Assembly: GCF_009795885.1 (NCBI RefSeq)
Contig: NZ_WTEV01000008.1
Location: 50,023-114,022, forward strand
Length of the DNA: 64,000 bases
Direction of reading: 5' to 3'
Origin: Gilliamella sp. Pas-s25
Lineage (GTDB): Bacteria > Pseudomonadota > Gammaproteobacteria > Enterobacterales > Orbaceae
Shown: positions 59,316 to 64,000 of the stretch, one piece after another
Position numbering within the stretch: the stretch's first letter is position 1
Layout of the letters: each line of letters opens with the position of its first letter
Notes under the pieces: model-generated
What the model saw: only the letters and a program-made list of their open reading frames with translations
Told to the model about the DNA's origin: nothing
The model's database searches: none
Made by a program: the position numbers and the translations under genes

Positions 59316-59360
59316 ATGAGTAGTTTTGTTCAAAAAGTTCGTATAAACAAAATTACTCAT
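59316..59360. repeat. Long inverted repeat after pgsA
   Basis: ATGAGTAGTTTTGTT (59316-59330) and AACAAAATTACTCAT (59346-59360) pair over 15 bases with one G-T wobble, loop 15. Only CCCCTTT follows, so it is not a standard terminator, though it may protect or end the pgsA transcript. Confidence 0.5.
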
Positions 59361-59443
59361 CCCCTTTCAAATTAAAAATAACTTTATTTAAACCGTCAAT
59401 CAGTCAAACATTGAACAGTTAAACGATTAATTTAAAATTTTTA

Positions 59444-59471
59444 TTGACTGAAATCATAAGATCGGTAAAAT
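59444..59471 (+). promoter_or_regulatory. Promoter of the tRNA-Leu/tRNA-Gly unit
   Basis: TTGACT (59444-59449), 16 bases, TAAAAT (59466-59471), then GCACTGC, about 40 bases before the first tRNA. Confidence 0.75.
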
Positions 59472-59514
59472 GCACTGCATTCAAAACGAATTACTTCCTA
59501 GTAATCAGTTTTGA

Positions 59515-59602
59515 GCCCGGGTGGTGAAATCGGTAGACACAAGGGATTTAAAATCCCTCGGCCTTTTTGGCCGTGCGAGTTCAAGTCTCGCCCCGGGCAC
59601 CA
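59515..59602 (+). tRNA. tRNA-Leu (TAA)
   Basis: GCCCGGGTGGTGAAATCGG 5' end, anticodon stem-loop AGGGATTTAAAATCCCT (anticodon TAA), long variable arm, T arm GAGTTCAAGTCTC, encoded CCA; 88 nt. Equivalent of E. coli leuZ after pgsA. Confidence 0.96.
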
Positions 59603-59614
59603 CTTCTTACCTAT

Positions 59615-59693
<79 letters not shown>

Positions 59694-59801
59694 CAAAATT
59701 AATTATTAAGACACTAAGTTAGTAGTAATCATTTTATTTTAAATTAGTTATTAGAAGCTATTTTAATTTTTATAATACCGTTAAACAGCATAAAGTTATT
59801 T

Positions 59802-59874
59802 CGAGGAAAACGCCTTATGAGTTTTTAGAGGATTATTTTAGCCATGAAGTGTAAACAACTCGGTGTTTTCCTAC
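59802..59874 (+). mobile_element. 73-bp transposase-end repeat, copy B
   Basis: Near-identical to 49589-49661 in the opposite orientation: it encodes RKTPYEFLEDYFSHEV and a stop, followed by the terminal repeat GTGTTTTCCTAC. It lies just inside the tRNA-Gly island. The surrounding 59691-60333 holds no intact gene. Confidence 0.6.
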
Positions 59875-60041
59875 ACATTATAATTTCTAATCTAGCATCA
59901 TTAATTTAAAAGCAGATGCTTAATTCGATAATAAAAAACACTGGGTGATAATGATAAACACCGACAGATTTGAGCTGTTTTATTTCCGGTATTCTTAGGC
60001 ATCAATGCTATTTACTGCTGTTTGTCAGTTCGATGGTTAAG

Positions 60042-60059
60042 AAGGCTGAAGCCTTTTTT
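60042..60059 (+). terminator. Isolated intrinsic terminator
   Basis: AAGGC, loop TGAA, GCCTT, then five T. No intact gene precedes it, so it probably belonged to a lost one. Confidence 0.5.
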
Positions 60060-60085
60060 AATAACTAATTATATCTTTGCAACTA

Positions 60086-60157
60086 CTTAACTTGTTTTTC
60101 TAAAGCTTGTATTCGTTTTTACTCATGGGGCATCGCACTACTTAGTTGTCTTGTCAT
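60086..60157 (-). pseudogene. Decayed ORF fragment with coiled-coil character
   Basis: On the minus strand: MTRQLSSAMPHE, stop, KRIQALEKQVK, stop. It reads like the leucine-zipper part of a transposase OrfA or a small coiled-coil protein, broken by two stops. Identity not established. Confidence 0.2.
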
Positions 60158-60333
60158 GGAATAATCTCCATAGTCTATGGTTTATCATACCGCTAAAAAT
60201 GCCACCAAGAAAAGTATACCATTACAAATGGTCCTGATATTGTATAATAGTTTTATAGAGCTTTCAAAATATGTCATCCACTAAATATAAAGTACAGTCA
60301 ATCAAATAAAAACAATCTGAAAATTAAGAAAAA

Positions 60334-60495
60334 ATGATAAAACAACAAAATTTTTTTCATCAAACAAATGGCAAGATAAATCTTAAATCGTCAATATTAA
60401 TAGATGTTGATAATGTAAATAATATTCTTTCATTTAATATTAAACCAGAATTAGTAAAAATTCATCAGATGCCATCATTAATTGAAGTTAGCTAA
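60334..60495 (+). CDS. Possible small ORF (53 codons) upstream of the LysR gene
   Basis: Starts MIKQQNFFHQTNGKINLKSS and ends HQMPSLIEVS. Asn/Ile/Lys-rich, no ribosome site of note, no family recognised. It may be a fragment of a lost gene of the island. Confidence 0.25.
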   Translation: MIKQQNFFHQTNGKINLKSSILIDVDNVNNILSFNIKPELVKIHQMPSLIEVS

Positions 60496-60594
60496 ATATT
60501 TAGCTCTTTATTTGTTAGAACAAGTGTAATTATTAGATCTTCAAAATTTAATAATTAAGTATAATACTTAATAGCTAACTAGAAGGATTTCCCT

Positions 60595-61467
60595 GTGTAT
60601 GTAAAAAAGATAAGATCATTCATTGTATTAGCTACAAGTGATAGTTTTCGCGATGCCGCTGAGAAACTAAATATAACTCAACCAGCACTTACAAAACAAA
60701 TTCAACTTCTTGAAGGAATATTCGGTTTTCAACTATTTCTGAGAGATAATCATGGTTGTTACCTGACTGATGAAGGTAAAATAATATATAAATACGCACT
60801 TAATTTAACCGATGAATTAGATAAATTCTTATGTGTAGTAAAAAAAATAAAAACAGGTAGAACGGGTGTTTTGAATATCGGACATACATTTTCTTTTATA
60901 AATATATTACCGGAAATGATAAATAGATATACAGAACACCATCCAATGATAAAAATTCAAATACATGAGTTGGATTCAGCAGAGCAGGAAAAAAGGCTAT
61001 TATCTGGAGAGTTAGATATAGCTTTTATGGAAAAGCCTGTCAATAAACAAATAAAATATGAAGAGATAGGCACAGATCATTTATTAATTATATCCAATCC
61101 AAAAGACAATTTTCAGATTAATAATTTTAATGATATTAATCAAATTTTAGATAAAAATATTCTTTGTTTACCAAATTGTGATTCGCATTTTGAACTATCT
61201 CAAAAAATTTCGAAATTTCTTTTAAAAAACTCACTAAATTTTCCACAGGTATATTACACAAATAATGTTTACAACAGTATATCTATGTCCAATTTACATT
61301 CAAATGTAACGATATTACCTAATAGTTTAGTTCATAATATTAAATCAAAAATTAAATATCATGAACTCATGGGAAAAGGATCAAAATGGAAAATAGGAAT
61401 GTCTTGGAATGAAGAAAGAGCAGGTGCTGATGCTCTTACTTTTATTAATGAGATGAAAAATAAATAA
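60595..61467 (+). CDS. LysR-family transcriptional regulator
   Basis: A 290-residue regulator. The N-terminal winged helix reads FIVLATSDSFRDAAEKLNITQPALTKQI, ending in FLRDNHGCYLTDEG. The C-terminal effector domain begins GRTGVLNIGH. It starts with GTG at 60595, with AAGGA at 60581-60585. Unlike typical LysR pairs it is convergent with, not divergent from, the neighbouring exporter gene, so its target is uncertain. The effector half is unusually Asn/Lys/Ile-rich. It lies within the tRNA-Gly island. Confidence 0.88.
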   Translation: MYVKKIRSFIVLATSDSFRDAAEKLNITQPALTKQIQLLEGIFGFQLFLRDNHGCYLTDEGKIIYKYALNLTDELDKFLCVVKKIKTGRTGVLNIGHTFSFINILPEMINRYTEHHPMIKIQIHELDSAEQEKRLLSGELDIAFMEKPVNKQIKYEEIGTDHLLIISNPKDNFQINNFNDINQILDKNILCLPNCDSHFELSQKISKFLLKNSLNFPQVYYTNNVYNSISMSNLHSNVTILPNSLVHNIKSKIKYHELMGKGSKWKIGMSWNEERAGADALTFINEMKNK

Positions 61468-61605
61468 ATTTATTTACACAGTAAAATATTTATTTTTTAT
61501 ACTAAAAAAAATCGATTACTTTGCTTCCACTTGTATTTAGCAAACATTATATTTTCGTATACTGAACTATATCCGTGACAGCTTGCTAAAGTCTGAGCAT
61601 GCAGA

Positions 61606-62793
61606 TCAATTAGATACATTATCGTCTCCGCTTGCATTTCCAACACCAAGTTTACCAGCATATAAAACTATAAAAATAGCTAATATCAACAAAATACACA
61701 TCATGATTGGTAATACTCTTGCATCGAAAACATTTAGCAGCATTCCGCCACAAAAACCACCACCAGCTATTGCCAAATTCCAAAGTGATACAAGTAAAGA
61801 CTGTGCAATATCAGCAGATTCTCCTGTTATTTTTGCTGATGCTGTTTGAAATAATGTTGCTCCACCGCCAAAAGCCAATCCCCATACTACAATTGAGACT
61901 AAGATTAACGAATAAATGTTATCAAAAGCATAAAATAATAATCCGGAGATAGCAAAAAAACTGAGAGATAAAATAATCAACTTACGTAAATATTTGTCAA
62001 TAAATATCCCAACAATAGCAATACTGATAATCGATGAAATACCAAAAATAAATAGAACTACATCGACATTCATTTCATTTCCTGAAAGTTGTAAATATGG
62101 TGATATATAGGTGTAAAAAATATTATGACCAAAAGCGAAAATAAAATTTATTACTAAAATCGATTTTACATAAGGTATAGATAATACAGAAAAAATGGCA
62201 TTCTTTTTCTTCGTTTTTAATGCTTCTAAATTAGGTAGTTTTAGGCATATCAAAATGACCAACAACAAAGAGATTATTGTAATTATATGAAAAGTTAATC
62301 TCCAACCGACTAACTGACCTATTAATGTGCCCAATGGAATACCTATAGATAAGGCTATCGGAACCCCTAGCATAACTATAGTTATTGCTCTTCCTTTTTT
62401 ATCATCACTAACCATTCTTGTTGCGTAACCAGCCACCATTGCCCATAAAAGACCAGCAAAAATACCAGCTAAAAATCTAGCTATTAATATCATAGTAAAA
62501 GACAGAAAATATGCAGTCATAAAATTAGTAATGCCAAAACCAAGTATAACTGTTACTAATAATTTTTTTCTATTCCAACTTTGTGTAGCAATTGTTAATG
62601 GGATAGCAGATAGTAGAGAACCTAATGCGTAAAGTGTCACTAATTGACCCGCTTGAGCTTCTGTAACACTTAGATCTTCACTTATTAACAGTAAAAAACC
62701 AGCAGGCAAAGCTTCTGTCATAATTGAAATAAACAGTGCTGTTGCTAAGGTAAGAAGGCTCAATGTGGGAAATGTATTATTTGTTCTTTCCAT
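61606..62793 (-). CDS. MFS exporter, DHA1 family
   Basis: A 395-residue carrier with twelve predicted spans, similar in type to AraJ, YdeA and NepI drug/sugar/nucleoside exporters. The family loop between spans 2 and 3 is TIATQSWNRKKLLV. RFLAGIFAGLLWAMVAGYATR is the antiporter-like span 4 region, and GVPIALSIGIPLGTLIGQLVGWR is span 5. The C-terminus is hydrophilic (GNASGDDNVSN). The substrate is not deducible. A decayed aldo/keto reductase end stands upstream on the same strand. Converges with the LysR gene. Confidence 0.85.
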   Translation of the reverse strand: MERTNNTFPTLSLLTLATALFISIMTEALPAGFLLLISEDLSVTEAQAGQLVTLYALGSLLSAIPLTIATQSWNRKKLLVTVILGFGITNFMTAYFLSFTMILIARFLAGIFAGLLWAMVAGYATRMVSDDKKGRAITIVMLGVPIALSIGIPLGTLIGQLVGWRLTFHIITIISLLLVILICLKLPNLEALKTKKKNAIFSVLSIPYVKSILVINFIFAFGHNIFYTYISPYLQLSGNEMNVDVVLFIFGISSIISIAIVGIFIDKYLRKLIILSLSFFAISGLLFYAFDNIYSLILVSIVVWGLAFGGGATLFQTASAKITGESADIAQSLLVSLWNLAIAGGGFCGGMLLNVFDARVLPIMMCILLILAIFIVLYAGKLGVGNASGDDNVSN

Positions 62794-62836
62794 GTAATTC
62801 GCTCATATTATAAATTTGTTTGGGGTTAAATTGAAT

Positions 62837-63035
62837 TTATTCATCAAAGCCATAGCTAACCATATCCTCCTTAGGATAATGTTCCCTATGAATAACAAAA
62901 TTAGCCATGCTTTTATCAATAAAGGCAATGTCCTTTGGACTTAATGTGATATTTACAACTTTAATATTTTCAAGTAAATAACTTAACCTCCTTGTGCCAG
63001 ATATAGGAAAAATATTCTTAGATTTACTAAATAAT
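62837..63035 (-). pseudogene. Aldo/keto reductase C-terminal remnant
   Basis: The minus strand encodes FPISGTRRLSYLLENIK, then LSPKDIAFIDKS and a tail ending YGFDE-stop. This fits the NADPH-binding end of aldo/keto reductases (usually IPGTRR..YLEEN and LTPEEL). Only about 65 codons remain before an upstream stop; the catalytic barrel is gone. It lies 44 bases upstream of the MFS gene. Confidence 0.6.
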
Positions 63036-63377
63036 TAGGTAAGTAATACACAATGAATTCATGCTAACAAATAATTCTATAGCTGTATAATTCCAATCAT
63101 TTATTACATAATGAAAAATATTTATCACAATTAACTATCAATTTAGATGAGCTGAACCACACAAAATGTTAGATGCTTTTATTAAATAACTTGTCAATGA
63201 ATGGTTTAGTGCCATAAAATGATGATTAGAGGATTAGTCAAAATTGTTTTTTACGCTTTGAGTCTACAGAAGTCCATAAGCGTCCATTAAGAACCACAAA
63301 GAACTAGTCCAAAAGGTGAGCAAAAGCAATATAGATGCCTGGATAATTCTTTTATATACAACAGCTTAATAAGCTGG

Positions 63378-63404
63378 ATTCGAACCTCATTTCCCGCTCC
63401 AATT
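63378..63404 (+). other. Candidate attachment site (right), partial tRNA-Gly 3' end
   Basis: ATTCGAACCTCATTTCCCGC and the following TCCAATT match the end of tRNA-Gly at 59667-59693 with two differences. No tRNA body precedes it. With the true tRNA it brackets about 3.7 kb. The bases 63036-63377 and 63405-63560 hold no gene that I can see. Confidence 0.6.
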
Positions 63405-63560
63405 TTATTTAATATTAAACCGTAAGGTATCATTCATAATAAAATAGAAAGCTATCTGGGTAAATATACTCCCCTACTCGGTAAAAACTCCTTGGTCGAA
63501 TAACCTTATCCATGATACTTTGTAAATACCCCAAACTTAGTACAAGATTCAAGTAGAAAA

Positions 63561-64000
63561 TCATGCTGCTTGTTTTAGGGTTTTATACTCAATCGGCGTC
63601 ATATTATTTAGTGCTTCATAAGGTCTTTCGGTGTTATAAATCGTTAACCATTCTTCGGTTATTGTCCTTGCTTGTGCTAAGTTGTTAAAAAGATATAAAT
63701 CGAGTAATTCAGTACGATAGGTACGATTAAATCGTTCAATATAGCCATTTTGATAAGGACTACCGGGCTGGATATAATCAATGGCTATATCATGTGATTT
63801 AGCTTAGCTTATAAAGGTTTTTCCTGTAAATTCTGGCCCATTATCGACCCGTATTTTTAATGGATACCCATGATATTCGGCCAGTTTATCTAAGTAACGG
63901 GTAATTCTCCCTGCTGGTAAGCTTACTGCAATATCAATGCCTAGCGCCTCACGATTAAAGTCATCGATGACATTGAATGTCCTAAAGCGACGTTGATTAC
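63561..64000 (-). pseudogene. IS3-family transposase OrfB, C-terminal part with internal stop
   Basis: On the minus strand the integrase core is readable: FRTFNVIDDFNREALGIDIA, IRVDNGPEFTGKTF (Asp), YIQPGSPYQNGYIERFNRTY (Glu) and LTIYNTERPYEALNNMTP near the end. This is the DDE domain of IS3-type OrfB, close to the IS407-like group by pattern. A TAA at 63804-63806 interrupts it where Trp is usual, so this copy cannot make the full protein without suppression. The gene continues beyond the window. Confidence 0.85.

Noticed and set aside
63245..63300. Repeated GTCCAT words near the right attachment site as integrase arm sites
   Set aside because: Two short words are too little evidence and no integrase is present to match.

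Overview
This window is an A+T-rich gammaproteobacterial chromosome segment. Its proteins and local gene order follow Escherichia coli closely in many blocks: dnaQ/rnhA/gloB/mltD beside tRNA-Asp, hemA divergent from lolB-ispE, cnoX-ybbO, mtnN-yadS, cmoA-cmoB, yohJ-yohK-sanA, artPIQM, and uvrC-pgsA followed by tRNAs. The low G+C, the small remnants of mobile DNA and the gene content suggest a host-associated member of the Orbaceae (Gilliamella-like). That assignment is inference from memory of such genomes, not a database result.

Layout: 1-5.8 kb carries the end of hslJ, pykF and the polyphosphate pair ppk-ppx. 5.9-11.4 kb is a minus-strand fumarate-respiration module: a three-domain soluble NADH:fumarate reductase, its flavin transferase ApbE and a DASS-family dicarboxylate carrier. 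Divergent from it (11.65-12.9 kb) is a class-1-like dihydroorotate dehydrogenase preceded by what looks like a pyrBI-style leader peptide and attenuator. 13-28.7 kb is housekeeping: tRNA-Asp, dnaQ, rnhA, gloB, mltD, yafD, gshA, rlmC, map, cnoX, ybbO, mtnN, yadS, rnd, a phosphoesterase, cmoAB. 29-37 kb holds a small unknown gene, a 1998-residue alpha-2-macroglobulin and an unknown lipoprotein. It ends in a gene-poor stretch with insertion-sequence remnants and tRNA-Leu(CAA). 38-47.8 kb has two small zinc/cysteine proteins, hemA, lolB, ispE, ada, apt, a dimethylarginine hydrolase with a basic amino acid exchanger, trmN6 and nfi.

47.8-50.2 kb is a small accessory patch: a secreted lectin-like protein of clearly higher G+C, a transposase-end repeat and a broken phage-type integrase. 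50.3-59.7 kb returns to core genes: sbcB, yohJ-yohK-sanA, artPIQM, uvrC, pgsA, tRNA-Leu(UAA), tRNA-Gly(GCC). From the tRNA-Gly to 63.4 kb lies a probable integrated island carrying a LysR regulator, an MFS exporter and decayed genes. It is closed by a 27-bp near-copy of the tRNA-Gly 3' end. The window ends inside a broken IS3-family transposase gene.

No CRISPR array or recognisable defence system is visible. The most notable non-gene signals are a 44-bp element found upstream of three unrelated genes (rlmC, the macroglobulin gene, artP), the leader/attenuator before the dihydroorotate dehydrogenase, and the tRNA-Gly attachment-site duplication.
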